Positions 12,095 through 25,300 of a stretch of 64,000 nt of DNA are shown one piece after another. Source of the DNA: Lepus europaeus. Taxonomy: Eukaryota; Chordata; Mammalia; Lagomorpha; Leporidae. Location: contig NC_084827.1 in assembly GCF_033115175.1 (NCBI RefSeq), forward strand, positions 180,938,388 through 181,002,387, in the 5' to 3' direction. A program made the position numbers and the translations under genes. Position 1 is the stretch's first letter; the number at the start of each line of letters is the position of its first letter. A model generated the notes under the pieces. That model searched no databases. It saw nothing but the letters and a program-made list of their open reading frames with translations, and had not been told where the DNA came from.

Positions 12095-12435
12095 TGGCCG
12101 GAGCCGCGGCTCACTAGGCTAATCCTCTGCCTGCGGCGACGGCACACCGGGTTCTAGTCCCGGTTGGGGCGCCGGATTTTATCCCTGTTGCCCCTCTTCC
12201 AGGCCAGCTCTCTGCTATGGCCCGGGAAGGCAGTGGAGGATGGCCCAAGTCCTTGGGCCCTGCACCCGCATGGGAGACCAGGAGAAGCACCTGGCTCCTG
12301 GCTTCGGATCAGCATGGTGCGCTGGCCTCAGTGGCCATTGGGGGGTGAATCAACGGAAAAGGAAGACCTTCCTCTCTGTCTCTCTCTCTCTCACTGTCCA
12401 CTCTGCCTGTCAAAAATAATTAAAAAAAATAAATA
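12095..12435 (+). mobile_element. C-repeat SINE, young subtype, with TSD
   Basis: A perfect 13-bp duplication AATAAAGCACAGT at 12082-12094 and 12436-12448. Head GGCCGGAGCCGCGGCTCACT. Confidence 0.95.
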
Positions 12436-12470
12436 AATAAAGCACAGTCAATAGCACAACAACCACTCTT

Positions 12471-12817
12471 TTTTAAAGTCTTTTTTAAAGACTTATTTAT
12501 TTACTTTGAAAGTCATAGTTACACAGAGAAGGAGAGGCAGAGAGAGAGAGAGAGAGAGGTCTTCCATTTGCTGGCTCACTCCCCAACTGGCCACAACAGC
12601 TAGAGCTGCACCAATCCAAAGCCAGGAGCCAGGAGCTTCTTCCAGGTCTCCCACGCAGGTGCAGGGCCCAAGGACCTGGGCCATCTTCTGCTGATTTCCC
12701 AGGCCACAGCAGAGAGCTAGATCAGAAGTGGAGCAGCTGGGTCTCGAACCAGCACCCATACGAGATGCCAGCACTGCAGGCGGCGGCTTTACCTACTACT
12801 CCACAGCGCCGGCCCCT
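12471..12817 (-). mobile_element. C-repeat SINE, reverse
   Basis: GACTTATTTATTTACTTTGA at the left and CCACAGCGCCGGCCCC at the right. L1 motif ACAACCACTCTT is repeated on both sides. Confidence 0.93.
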
Positions 12818-13800
12818 ACAACCACCACTCTTATTCGGCATAGTTTTGGACATCTTAGCTAAAGAAATTAGGCAAGAAAATGAAATAAACTGTATCCAAA
12901 GAGGAAGGAGCAGGAAATAAATGTATCCATGTTTGCAAGCACTGACTCTGTATGGAAAAATGTAAAGACTCTATCCAAAGACTGTTGGAACCTATAAATG
13001 AGTTCAGAAAAAATTGCAGGATACAAGATCAACGTAGCAAAGTCGGTAGACACTTTCTACACCAGAAATGAACTTACTGAGAAAGAAGTCAATCCTATTC
13101 AGGATAGTTCCAAAAACCCCAGAAACAAAGTTAATCAACAGTGAATAGCATCTACTACAAAAAACTCAATACACAGATGAGAGAAATTGAAGACTGATTC
13201 AGTGTGATCGCTATCAAAGTTCAGATGGAACCACAAACGACTCCAAAGAGCCAAAGACAGCTGGAGCAGGAAGAGCAACGCTGGGGACATCACCACCCCA
13301 GATCCCTAGACACGCTACCAGGCCTTGTACTAAACAAGCTGGCACGCCACTGGCATGAAAACAGACACACACATCCGTGGGGCAGAACAGAGAATCCAGA
13401 GACAAACCCACGCCGTTAGCAGCCAACTGGTTTTTCACAAAGTTTTCTAAAACACATCTTGGCGCTAAGACAGCCTCTTCTACATACGAAGCCGGACAGC
13501 TATATGCAGCGTGAGTTGTAACCTTACCACGCACGAAAATCAACCCAGAGTGGATCGAAAGCCTGAATGTAGGACCAGAAACAGGAATGACTCCAGGAAA
13601 ACGGGAAATGCTTGAGACATGGGTGTGGGCAACGATTTCTGGATAAGACCCCAAAGAACAGGCAACAAAAGGAAAAACAGACGCATGGGGTTGTATCAAG
13701 CTAGAAAGCTCCGGCCCAGCGAAGGAAGGAAACCACGGAGTGGAAAGACAGCCTGCAGAAGGGAAGGAACTGTTCCCCAGCCACTCTTCAGTAACCAGAG
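12818..13800 (+). mobile_element. Large ancient L1, block 4 (ORF2 reverse-transcriptase side)
   Basis: It resumes with ACTCTTATTCGGCATAGTTT and holds CAATACACAGATGAGAGAAA, close to L1 ORF2. It fades out near 13800. Confidence 0.8.
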
Positions 13801-14145
13801 ACCCAGTCATGGTGTCATTTGTCACCGAGTGCTAACCACCGGCCAAACTCTGCCTACAACTCCCTCCTCCCCCGCCCCTGCATCCACTCCCCTCCCCTCC
13901 CCGGTGAGCCCCTGGGTCTCCCCCGAGTGCTGATGCCCCCGGGGCAGCTCTTGCTTCTCTGTGCTCCCTGCTCCTTCCTTCTGCACAGCATTGGGATCTG
14001 GGCTTCAGCCATCCAGGGATTCTTCCAAATCTCTCTCACCGGAGCCCCTCCCTCCTCCAGACGGGCGGCTCTCGCTGCTCGCTGATTGGCTCAGGGCCCC
14101 TGCAGAACCTCAGAACCAGGCTTCAGCCATTTTCTTGGTCGTTCT
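13801..14145. other. C-rich unique flank
   Basis: CCCCTCC-rich stretch at 13859-13925, otherwise featureless. No gene supported. Confidence 0.4.
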
Positions 14146-14487
14146 TTTTTTTTTTTTAATAAAAGATTTTGTTTATTTATTTGAGAGGTAGAGTTACAGA
14201 CAGTGAGAGGGAGAGACAGAGAGAGAGAGGTCTTCCATCCGCTGGTTCACTCCCCAATGGCTGCAATGGCCGGAGCCGCACCCATCCAAAGCCAGGAACC
14301 AGGTGCCTCTTCCTGGTCTCCCATGTGGGTGCAGGGACCCAAGCACTTGGGCCATCGTCCACTGCTTTCCCAGGCCACAGCAGAGAGCTGGACTGGACGA
14401 GGAGCAGCCGGGACTAGAACCAGCGCCCACATGGGATGCTGGCACCACAGGTGGGGGATTAGCCTACTGCGCCACAGTGCCGGCCCC
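14146..14487 (-). mobile_element. C-repeat SINE, full length, with TSD
   Basis: A near-consensus reverse copy with the duplication TTCTTGGTCGTTCT/TTCTTGGTTGTTCT at 14132-14145 and 14488-14501. Confidence 0.95.
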
Positions 14488-14501
14488 TTCTTGGTTGTTC
14501 T

Positions 14502-14826
14502 GTAACTTACTACACACTTGTTCCCTGTTCCAGGAATGTTCCACCGTGCATCCAGGTACATAAAGCAAAGGCTGGAAGCCTTCATCGGGCCGTCTCTCCT
14601 CTCACCCACCACCGGGTCCTCTCCTGGCCCCGCTGCGCCTCTTCAGCTGACCACCACTTTCCATCCCAGCGGCTGAGTGCGGCTTCATCGTCTGCCGACG
14701 GCTCAGCCTCCCTGCCCCACCGGCCATGAAGCTGGCAGCGCGCAGCATGGTGGAAGGCAGCATTTCCGGCCGTCCTGCTTGCCTGAATCTCTGACCGCCC
14801 CTCCCCCTTTGCTGTCTTAAAAACAG
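14502..14826. other. Unique flank, nothing recognised
   Basis: No repeat or gene seen between two SINEs. Confidence 0.4.
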
Positions 14827-15178
14827 GTTGCAGGTCGTCGCCGCAGCTCACTTGGCTAATCCTCCACCTTCGGCGCTGGCACCCCGGGTTCTAGTTCCGG
14901 TCGGGGCGCCAGATTCTGTCCTGGTTGCCCCTCTTCCAGGCCAGCTCTCTGCTATGGCCCGGGAGTGCAGTGGAGGATGGCCCAAGTCCTTGGGCCCTGC
15001 ACCCCATGGGAGACCAGGAGAAGCACCTGGCTCCTGGCTTCAGATCGGTGCAGCGCCGGCCATAGCAGCCATTTGGGAGGGGTGAACCAACGGAAGGAAG
15101 ACCTATCTCTCTGTCTCTCTCTCTCTCACTGTCTAACTCTGCCTGTAAAAAAAAAAAAAATTAATTAATTAATTAAAA
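14827..15178 (+). mobile_element. C-repeat SINE, young subtype
   Basis: CGCAGCTCACTTGGCTAATC head, GGGTTCTAGTTCCGG B-box, CT tract and a T/A-rich tail. Confidence 0.93.
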
Positions 15179-16558
15179 AAATAAAACAAAACCACTGTTG
15201 CAGCACAAGCAGGGGCCAGTAGGAACCACGCTCTGGCTACCAGTCCAGCCCCAGCCTCGCCCTCGCGGGAAGGGTCAGCCGTAACCAAGTTCATGTTCCC
15301 TGGAAGCTGCCCTGTGGGGCGGTCAAACACGTGCATGTCTAGGCCACGATCCCCTGGACGGAGCCGGTCCTGCTGCTGTGAGCTCTCGCTGGTGCCGCCG
15401 GGCGGACTGAAACGTGCTCTGCCCCCTTCCTACCCTTCCTCACGCTCACCTCCACGTGGCCTGAACATTGTAGAAGGCCTAGGTTTCGGAGACCACGGCG
15501 TGGTCCACCCCTCCACACCGGGCTTGTTCTCTCACTCCCAGCTGCCAAGCAAACAAGTCCTTCCTGTAAACACCGAAAGCCCCCCCGTTCCCTGTCTCAC
15601 TGTTGAAACTCCTCCATCACAAAATCCTATTCACGTCAGGCAGGAAGCTAGAAATCAGCCCACATGTGAGAGAGGGGCCCGAGGGCCTACGCCAGCAGCA
15701 GCTCGCCTCGGAAGCAGCCCAGGATTCTACACCGCGAAGTCCTGCCCAGAGCCTGACAACTGTCCAGGTGTCTCAGCCTCCCCCCAAGGGGAGCTCCCAG
15801 GACAATCCCCTCTCCTCAGCACCACGTGGGTTCCCTGGCCCGCTAACCAGGAGATCAAACCATTCCCTCCTTCCTCCAAGGCAGGCACCCTGGGGAGGCT
15901 CCCGCGCCCGGCCAGTCTGACAGCAGGAAGTGCTGACACCGGGGAGGAACTTCCCTAACTTCACTCAGCAAACCCCTTGTCCTAGAGGGGCAGGGGGAAG
16001 GGAAAGAGAAACCTGGGCCCCCCCTTCCCTTAGCCCCAGCCCAACAAAGCCCCGCGTGCTGAGCACAGCTCTGGGCTGAGCGGCCGGCCTGCAGGCCAGT
16101 GTGCGCTCCCATTTAACCACGTGGCCTTGCTTCCTCCAGTCTGAGCGACCGGGCGCTGATTCTGTCCCGTCTGTTCTGTGGGTGCCCTGCCCCGGTAGAC
16201 CTTGCTCCTCTGCTTCTCACTGCTCTGTGTCAGCCTGAATTCTTTCTTGCACAGACAGGAACCCACTATGATCTCTGCTAACATGTCCACAAAACTGTAC
16301 CTTTTTCAGGATCAATCGATCACGTCACCGTTGATAATAAACACTTGGAGTAACCAGATACCCGGGCCTCGGCCTCTGCCTCCTCCAGTGGACACAGTGC
16401 CCCCTGGTCCCCACGTTAAAATCTCTCATCCGAGTCTGCTTCCTTCATCTGTGCAGCACCGTGACGCCCGCCGCGCTGGACACAGCCCTGGAAGGGTTGT
16501 TATCTTGAATCTACAAGCCTGTACCTCTGTCTATAAATGCTGTTTAAAAGCAAAGGCC
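15179..16558. other. GC-rich unique flank
   Basis: A 221-aa plus frame at 15293-15958 has Pro/Ser-rich composition, no family match and open frames opposite it. About 16100-16280 may hold an old LTR end (GAATTCTTTCTTGCACAGAC). Confidence 0.35.
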
Positions 16559-16875
16559 TGGGGCCGGCGCTGTGGCGCAGCGGGTTAAAGCCCTGGGCTG
16601 AAGCACTGGCATCCCATGTGGGCACCTGTTCGAGTCCCAGCTGCTCCTCTTCCAGTCCAGCTCTCTGCTGTGGCCTGGGAAAGCAGCAGAAGATGGCCCA
16701 AGTGCTTGGGTCCCTGCACCCACATGGGAGACCTGGAAGAAGCTCCTGGCTCCTGGCTAGGGATCGGCACAGCTCCAGCTATTGCGGCCATCTGGGGAGC
16801 GAACCAGCGGATGGAAGACCTCTCTCTCTCTGTAACTCTTTCAAATAAATAAAATCAATCTTAAAAAAAAAAAAT
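16559..16875 (+). mobile_element. C-repeat SINE, full length, with TSD
   Basis: Consensus head GGCCGGCGCTGTGGCGCAGC. Short duplication CAAAGGCC at 16551-16558 and 16876-16883. Confidence 0.95.
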
Positions 16876-16883
16876 CAAAGGCC

Positions 16884-18702
16884 AACGGTTTTCATTTTCT
16901 GAATGCTGGCTTGGAAAGGGTTGCTGGACAGCGTAGTCACCATATCAAAGCCCCATCACTCGCTCTGCAGCTACAGTTTGCCCTTGGCTTCCAGGCCAAC
17001 GTCCAGGCCAACGTGCGCATTCCCGTGGGGGCGGAGCTCAGCAGGACAGCAGAGCCCACAGCAGCGTCTGTTGTCCTGGATGTTGAAACTCGCACAGCCC
17101 CGCGTGCTAGCGCCGTCTGCTTGTTCCTACAGCTGCTCGGGCTTGGTGTAGCAGATATTATGACGGCCAGGAGAGGCCAAATCCCCAAGGTCAGTTGGGG
17201 AAGAGACCTTGTGGGGCATGAGATGGGTTAATAGGGCGTCGGGAGATCCCAGTGGAATTTGGGCTGTAAAATATTTGCCTCCTTCACTAAAGCGTTATCT
17301 TTAGCAAGAACACAGGCCGCCCTCCTTCCGTCGGGATCTCCAGCTTTACCGTGAGAATGGCAAGGGCGCTCCTCCTGAGCTCACAGCTTATCCAGAAAAC
17401 CGGTTACCCACCCCACCCTTAGCAGGCCAGACAGGACGGAGAATTGTAAACCAGGCCTTCTGATGGGGTTTGTCTCCACCTGGGAACTGAATGCCCATTG
17501 ATTGTCATGATTTTTTTTTCCTTCAAAATTGTGCATAACAAGCCCACTGCCACCAGTCCCTTTGGGGTTCTCTCCTGGGGGCCCCCTCCACGCCGCTCTG
17601 GCTGGAGGTCCTTGATGCTAACAAATACTTTTAAATCTCATTGCCGTCTGCTTGGAAATTCTTCTTCCACGAGAGACAATGACCCCAGGTAACAATTTTC
17701 CCGTAGCAACCTGACCCACCACTTTACTTCTAGAAGTTTCTCTCATCGGCCTCTGTTCTCTGAAGGCTTTTCAGCTTGATCTACTCTTTTCCACGCGGCC
17801 CTGAGTTCACTGGTGCATCCAGAACTCTCACCTGCACAGGTCAGGCACTCTGCCTTCTCTTCATTAAACAAACAGCCTCGCCTAACACAGTCAGGCCTTT
17901 GAACAACTTCAGCTGCTCTTGGGCTTGGGCTCAGACAGTGAGAAACCTAGCCCATGCCAGCCGCACGGTCTTTCTGTGTGGGTCTCATTTAACGATCCGT
18001 ATGCCAAGGATCCATCCCCAGGCCAAAGCTGCAAAGCTAGGTGCAGTCACACACAGCAGGCCCCGGGGCAGGGTCACCTCGAAGACAACTACTTGGCCTT
18101 TCTATTACACTCTTGAAACCTGAATGCCTCAGGCCACAGCAGTCCCCACACCTCACTCCTGCTCTGAGCTTTCCCACCTGTAAGCAACTGCTCAGGCCTT
18201 GAAGGCACTCACAGCCGTCACCCCCCCTAAACCAGGGGTCCTAGATGAGGTCCAAAGGGACCGCAGGGGGCTGAGAACCCAGGGTGGTCTCAGAGCGGCT
18301 GCTCTGGCTACTGATACGTTTCCTGTTCACTCTGCCCACGTTGAAGCCCCTGGCGGGAAAGGTGAGGGCTCCTGGCCCCAGGAGCCACGAGCCTCGCGGT
18401 CAGGGAGACTGCGAGAGGACGTGGTCCTGAGAAGCGAGTGCTGGCGCCACGTCTCTGGCTCGGGGTGGGGCTTCAGTGACAGCTTCTGCGACCCCCGCGA
18501 GGCCCTGAGCTCAGACGGCTCCCACCTCTCGCAGTGGTCGAAAGCCGGCCGCGGCAGCCAGCTATTTTTAGCCCTCTCTGCCACGCTGGCAGAAGCTCCC
18601 CGCTCACGGCAGGCGATGGGTTCCATGTGCGCAGGCTGGAACGCCGCCGCGGAACCGCTTCCAGAGGCACAGAGTGCTGCCATACAAGGCATGACTGTCG
18701 GG
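16884..18702. other. Unique flank with a possible old LTR at about 17200-17720
   Basis: GTGCATAACAAGCCCACTGC, GGTCCTTGATGCTAACAAAT and GAGACAATGACCCCAGG are spaced like the promoter, polyadenylation region and end of a decayed endogenous-retrovirus LTR. No family can be named, and no viral coding region was recognised. Confidence 0.3.
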
Positions 18703-19527
18703 CAGGGGAGCTGCAGGACGGGGGCAGGGGAGCTGCAGGGATGGGGGCAGGGGGCTGCAGGGACGGGGGCACAGGGGCTGCAGGACAGGGGCAGGGGAGC
18801 TGCAGGGATGGGGGCAGGGGGCTGCAGGGACGGGGGCACAGGGGCTGCAGGACAGGGGCAGGGGAGCTGCAGGGATGGGGGCATGGGGGCTGCAGGGACG
18901 GGGGCACAGGGGCTGCAGGGACGGGGGCACGGGGGCTGCAGGGCCGGGGGCACGGGGGCTGCAGGGATGGGGGCACGGGGGCTGCAGGGATGGGGGCAGG
19001 GGACTGCAGGTTGGGGGCACAGGGGCTGCAGGGATGGGGGCAGGGGAGCTGCAGGGATGGGGGCACAGGGGCTGCAGGGATGGGGGCAGGGGGGCTATAG
19101 GGGCAGGGGGGCTACAGGGGCAGGGGAGCTACAGGGACGGGGGCACGGGGGCTGCAGGGATGGGGGCACGGGGGCTGCAGGGACGGGGGCATGGGGGCTG
19201 CAGGGATGGGGGCAGGGGGGCTACAGGGGCAGGGGAGCTGCAGGGATGGGGGCACAGGGGCTGCAGGACGGGGGAGCTTCAGAGTCAGGGGCAGGGGGGC
19301 TGCAAGGACGGGGGCATGGGGGCTGCAGGGATGGGGGCAGGGGACTGCAGGATGGGGGCACGGGGGCTGCAGGGATGGGGGCAGGGGAGCTGCAGGGATG
19401 GGGGCAGGGGGGCTACAGGGGCAGGGGGGCTGCAGGGATGGGGGCACAGGGGCTGCAGGACGGGGGAGCTTCAGAGTCAGGGGCAGGGGGGCTGCAAGGA
19501 CGGGGGCAGGGGCCCTGCAGGGACCCA
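18703..19527. repeat. G-rich minisatellite, 23-bp unit
   Basis: About 36 units of a GGGCTGCAGGGATGGGGGCA type. Because 3 x 23 bp is a whole number of codons and no unit holds a stop, long open frames (up to 449 aa) appear in all phases on both strands. Longer blocks are themselves repeated, such as 19236-19316 and 19432-19509. Confidence 0.97.
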
Positions 19528-21651
19528 GCCCCACCCAGACTGCTCTGAGGACGAGCAAGCTCACCAGGACCTGCTGTGAGCGTGCTGTGAGCGAAAATGG
19601 ATTTTTACAGCACAGCTCAAATAAGGACAAGCAAGCCAGCCAGGGACTCCCTGTGTGAGTCATTGTGGCAGGGACCCTCGAGCCTCTCACACGCTCCCTT
19701 CAGAGGCTGACTTGACAGAGCAAAGCTGTTTGGCCGTTCAGCACTTGATGCTACACAGGCCCAATCCTGGTGCAAGCTTTTCCCAGGGCAACCTCTCAGC
19801 AAGAAGCCATGTTCTGAACACATTCTAGAATAGAATAGAACAGAACAGAACAGAACCGCACATTCTAATTCAGTTCCCTTTATCCTGAATCATATATAAA
19901 TACATGTAAGGTGCTACTTCTGCACATGGTTCATGTCTATTTTTGTTTTCCTAAAGTTGTGTCCTACCATGAACAGCATTTATCCCCTTGATGAGATGGA
20001 AAATCTAAGCCAATGTATTGTGTGTAGTTAAGGGCTAGGCACTCCACGGCCAACGTTCTTTTTTGTTTCACAGAAAAACAGATGGAAACAGGGCAGGAAA
20101 TCTAGACTGAGTTCTAGAAATGACTGGGAAATGGAAGCTACAGATAACATCACGCCTCGGGCGCACCGTGGGCTCCATCACTCTTGCTGGAGCCCGTGGG
20201 CCACCGGACAGGGCTGGGGTCCTTCTCTAAAAGCTTCTTCCAGGACCCGCTGGGCTCACAGCGGACTCCGGCGAGTTTTCAGGATTTCTGCTCCATCAGT
20301 GAGCCCCTCAGTGCCTTCCTCCAGAGTAAGGAGGAGTGGCCAATGCACAGCAGCTGCCCCCAGATCCAGGGAGGACCCCGGGGGTGCCCGAGCCACAGAT
20401 CTGGACTGCCCTGTGGGGGTGCCACACAGGAGCCGAGCCAACCTCCCTGGATGGTTTATGGTGCTTTTGTGCTTGGACCCATTATTATGTCAAGTAAGGG
20501 TTACCTGGACACCCACACCGTGACACCACCACAAGGGATCCAGTAAGAGAAATGGCCACTTAGTGACTAAGGGGCAGGTAGGGTATTCCAGGTGGATCCC
20601 TGGACAAAGCGGGGCTCACGTCCCAGGAGGAGCAGGACGGCGTGATGTTTTCTCATGCTGCTCAGAACAGCATGCATTTTAAAAGACCTGTTTACTTCTG
20701 GGATTTTCCATTTAGCATTTTCAGACCACGGTCGACCATGGCTCATGGTGCGGGGCGGCCCGCCGAGGGCTCCAGCCCCGTCTCTGTCTCCACGTCACTT
20801 CCTACAGGCCCGGGTGCAAGCGGGCTGCTTGTGGCTGTGGTTGTGCCCAGCTCCTCTGCCCCACTCCGAGCTCGCCCGCCGCTGCGGCAGATGGTTCCAG
20901 GGGATCCTCCACCCGGGGCCACACTCCTCCTCTTCTCTTCCCGAGGATTTTGTCTTAGCAGTGTGTGCAGGGGAGTCTGGGGATGCTGGACTTCACACTG
21001 GGGTCTCCAACCCCAGACGCCAGGCAGAGGAGTCAGCGGGCACACACCTGGCTTCCTGTTCCTCTTGGTGTTCTCGCCAGCGGACTGAGCCCGGCCCTCA
21101 CTGGAGGGACTTCCTGCCTTCTCTGTCTTGCGTCTCCATCAACTCCTTGGCGCTTCCCAACTTCCTTCCCATGCAAACCACCTACAACCAACGCTCGCCC
21201 AGGGTCTGCTCTGCCGGCACTCACACGCAGTCTGGTTTACAAATGACCGTCAACCCCCTGAGCCAGAACTCATAGGAAACCCAGCTGCTCCAGTTCGAGT
21301 CTTTGGAATCCGAAATATGCTTTCTCGGCCACACAGGCTCCTCTAGTTTCTTTTTATTGAGCTGTTTCTGCTTCATCTCCTGGAAAAACCAAGCAAATAC
21401 TAGAAATCCATCACTCTCTGGAAATCAAACCTGCAAGGCTGGTTCCCTCTGCAGAAGCCTGAATGCCTCTGGGAGCAGGTGTAGCCGACACCGCTGATGG
21501 AAGGCAGCAATGCGGTATCTATTTTCCACCCTTGGGTGTTCCTTGGAAGACATTCTCTTTAACCAGAAAGGTCCTCTCATACTCTCATACTTGCCTAAGT
21601 CTGGTCACCCACCAGCCAATGTCTCCAGGCTACAACAACTGGATTTCTTTT
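19528..21651. other. Unique flank, nothing recognised
   Basis: A short AGAAT/AGAAC pentamer run sits at 19825-19855. No coding region or repeat family was recognised elsewhere. Confidence 0.4.
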
Positions 21652-21971
21652 TAAAAAATTATTATTTGTTTATTTGGAAGGCAGAGCTACAGGGAGAGAC
21701 TCCAAAGCGATTTTCCAACCACTGATTCACACCCTCAAATGGCCACAACGGCAGGACTGTTCCAAGCCACGGCCAGGAGCCTGGTGCTCCATCCAGCTCT
21801 CCCATGCAGGTGCAAGGGCCCAAGCACTCGCGCCATCTCCTGCTGCTTTCCCAGGTGCAGTAGCAGGGAGCTGGATCAGAAGTGGAGCAGCTGGGACTCG
21901 AACTGGAGCCCATATGGGATGCTGGTGCTGCCCATGGCAGCCTAACCTGCTGCTCCACAATGCCAATCCCC
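21652..21971 (-). mobile_element. C-repeat SINE, reverse
   Basis: TTTGTTTATTTGGAAGGCAG at the left, GCTCCACAATGCCAATCCCC at the right; diverged. Confidence 0.88.
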
Positions 21972-21984
21972 AAACTGGGTTTTG

Positions 21985-22326
21985 TTTTTTTGTTTGTTTT
22001 TGTTTTTGACAGGCAGAATGGACAGTGAGAGAGAGAGAGACAGAGAGGAAGGTCTTCCTTTTCCGTTGATTCACCCCCCAATGGCCACTGAGGCCAGCGC
22101 ACCACGCTGATCCGAAGCCAGGAGCCAGGTGCTTCTCCTGGTTTCCCATGCAGGTGCAGGGCCCAAGGACTTGGGCCATCCTCCACTGCCTTCCCGGGCC
22201 ACAGCAGAGAGCTGGCCTGGAAGAGGAGCAACCGGGACAGAATTCAGCGCCCCGACCGGGACTAGAACCCGGTATGCCGGCGCCGCAGGCAGAGGATTAG
22301 CCTAGTGAGCTGCGGCACCAGCCCCC
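21985..22326 (-). mobile_element. C-repeat SINE, young subtype, reverse
   Basis: TGACAGGCAGAATGGACAGT, body, and GGGACTAGAACCCGG (B-box complement). It lies against the older SINE on its left. Confidence 0.93.
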
Positions 22327-25300
22327 AAGAGGGTTTTAAAACGCTACTACTGGTCTGGTGCTTTGCTCACCAAGTGGGTTGTAGAATCAGGAGTAGCATG
22401 GGAGAGGATCCCACCCTCTGCGGGGTGGTCCGAGTCTGGAGCGTGTGGTACCCAGCAGACAGACAGACCCCCGGGGAACCCTGTGGGCCCGCGAGAGCTC
22501 AGCACCACTCATCAGCTCCTAGGCACCGAAGCTCAGGCGATCACACCGAGCCCGGCGGAGTCAGACCAGGGGGAGACGTTTGGCACTAATGGCTGCTCCA
22601 ACATCTCAGAAACTGTTCCCCGGGCAGGGGGAGCCCCAAGAACACACGGCTGAGCCCAGCTGTCAATCCGGCAGCCGGGGGGGGAATTTGGCATGAAAAT
22701 GTGAACCATCCTCAGAGACCCATCCACGTGGGAAGGAACGTAAGTGCTCCCCTGGGGCCAGAGGGTGGCTTCCCGAAGAGGGGCTGGCACCCATGCACAC
22801 GGCAGGGGATTCCTCTGTGAGCCTGCAGGAAATGTGCATCTGAATTCAAAACGCCAGCAAAGATGCCCACAGAAGGACTGAGAGGACCGTGCGACTGGGC
22901 CACAGAGCCCCAGCAGCCTCCCCCAGCCCAGGCCCTCTCTGCCCAAGCCCCAGACGTGGGGCCACCAGCTCCTGTTTCCCAGGTCTCCCCCTCAGGCTCA
23001 TGGGAAAGAGAGGGGAGGATCTTCAATAAAAGCAGGGGAGGGGATAGAGACCTCTGTCCCCAGAGTGACAAGGCCCTTGGGACGGGTTCTGGAAGGGATG
23101 CGATTCAGAACCGGCTTGAGGACCCCAGCCTGCAGCGTCTGGAGTGTGACAGAGGGTCCTGCAGGTGCACCGTCCGGGACTCCGGGAGAGCGGCTGGGTC
23201 CCGACAGCACATGAGGGACCCTGTGAGGTCCCAGCTGTGTGAGCCGAACCCTTCTGACCCCCAAGACTGGGACAGCAGCACCCCCTGGGACGAGGTGTGT
23301 GAAGCCCCCCCGGGCAGGCCCCACTCTCCGGGCCTCCGTGACTTGTGATTGGGCTCACGCCGGCTGAAAAGCCCAGGCCTTCCACGCCGTACCCCACAGA
23401 ACCTCCTTAGTCACAAAACGCAGTGCAGCTGGGGCTATTGGCAGGCCCCCATCCAGAGCCCGGCGGGAGGCAGCCCCACAGGGGGCCGGGGAGACCCTGC
23501 CGCGGCCAAGGTGTCCCGAGCCGAGGTTGTGACGGGCGATTTAGCCAAGCACGTGGTTTTCAAAGTGGCTGGGAGAGCAGAACGCTTGGGAGGAGGCAAG
23601 CATTCACAGCACACAGCAGCTTCTCTTTCCCTCTAAAGGTCTTTGGCAAAACGTCCCTTGTCCCAGCGCTGGCTCTTCCTTCAGGGAGGCTGTGGGCAGG
23701 TAAGGTCGCACCTGCCAGCCACGACCCCGACAGAGCCCCCAGCCCTGCCCTCCTCGGGGCTCTGCCATCCAGCTGGGGGACAAATGTGCTGCTGACTCCG
23801 GGCAGGGAAAATGGGCACAAATCAGGAGAGAGCGGTTGTGTTTGGGGGAGAAGCAACAAGACCCCTCTCGCAGGCAGGAGGCTGTGGCCTGGGTGTTCCC
23901 AGGAGAGGGGCGGCCAGGATGTGCAAAGGCCTGGAGGCAGAGACAGGGCAGGCACTGGGGACTTGCAGGGAGTCCCTGCAGAGCATGCCGGGAGGGTTGA
24001 GGGTGAGACAGGCGGTGACCGGCCCCCAGGAGGACACAAGCTCTCATCCAGGGCTGTCACCAGTGGGCACCTGCCCACGCCTGCCCCAGCCCCCACCCAT
24101 CAGGCGACGCCCGTGGCCCTCTCCAGGGGAAGCTGGCTGCCCTCTCACACTGCCCGCACCATAGAGCAGGAATGGGGACGAGCGTCCCCCTGGGGACCGT
24201 TCCTACTTCTAAGCCATTGCCTCCCCTCTGCAGAGCTGCCAGGCTCTCGGGGCTGCCCACCTCCCCATAGCCCTGCTTCACCAGCCGCCCCTGCAGAGCC
24301 TCGCACTCCGGGGTCCCGTCTACCCCACGGCACCTTCTCGGCCCCGAGACCTCCTCAGGTCCGTCCTGACTCAGGGGCTCACGCCTGCAGTCACCCCGGG
24401 CTGCATCGACAGTGGAAACTGAAGTCTTCCAAGTTCACACTTGCCTCGTCCCTCTCCCTCTCCATGAAACCCACCTGGGCAAAGCCCAGTGCTGACAGGA
24501 GCCACCCAGCTGCCTTCCTGGAGCCTGCATCAGAGCAGCTGGGGGAGCACCTCCCTGCCCACAGGGAAGACGAGCCTCACCTGGCGCTCCTGGACCCCCG
24601 TGTCCCCAGGAGGCACTCTCCCACCTGCAGGTGCACAAGTCGCGCCACCCACCCTTCTGACTCACAGCCCTGGCCCCCAACCCCCTCAGCCCCTGTTCCA
24701 GGGAAGAATCGGAAGCCACAGGGGCCTTCGCTGGGTTCTCATGGCTCACAAACCCTCTCGCCTCTGCAAACTCCTTCCCTGCTCCGGCTCCGGCTTCCAG
24801 GGCTGCTCCTGGAGTGGCGGCTCTGTCCACCCCTCCTCCTGCTCACCGGAGCATGGTTCCCGCGAGCCCCCTGTGCCAGCACGCTGTGTCTCCCCCTCTC
24901 TGCTCAGCTATCCTCCCTACCCTCACCTGCTGGTGGGGGGCTCCATGCACCCCCTGCCCAGCTCCTTGCTTCCCCTAAGTTTGCCAGCACTGGCCTACCC
25001 TGTTGGCTCCACTCTCCCGACTCAGGTGAGACCGGGGGTAGCTTTCCCAGCAGCTCTGAGCAGCCTGGGGCAGGTGCAGAGACGCAACACGTGAGCAGAA
25101 CGAGCCACAGTGGGAGCGGGATGGTTGTGCTGGCAACGGGGCAGCGACTGATAGAGGCCCCTGTCTCTGGAGTGGCTAGACGTGAGTCCTGCCACGGTGG
25201 GCCCCACCCCAGCCTGCTGTGACAGCCCCTCCAGGGACGCTACAGAACAGGTGCCGTGCCCGCAGGCCTTGGGCCTGACCACCCGCTGCTCTGCAGGGCT

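Noticed and set aside
18199..19548. 449-aa plus-strand open frame and its minus-strand rivals
   Set aside because: Most of it is the 23-bp G-rich minisatellite, which has no stops in any phase. No domain, splice or start support.
23423..25222. 599-aa plus-strand open frame
   Set aside because: Pro/Ser/Gly/Ala-rich translation of GC-rich DNA, with several open frames on the other strand and no recognisable domain.
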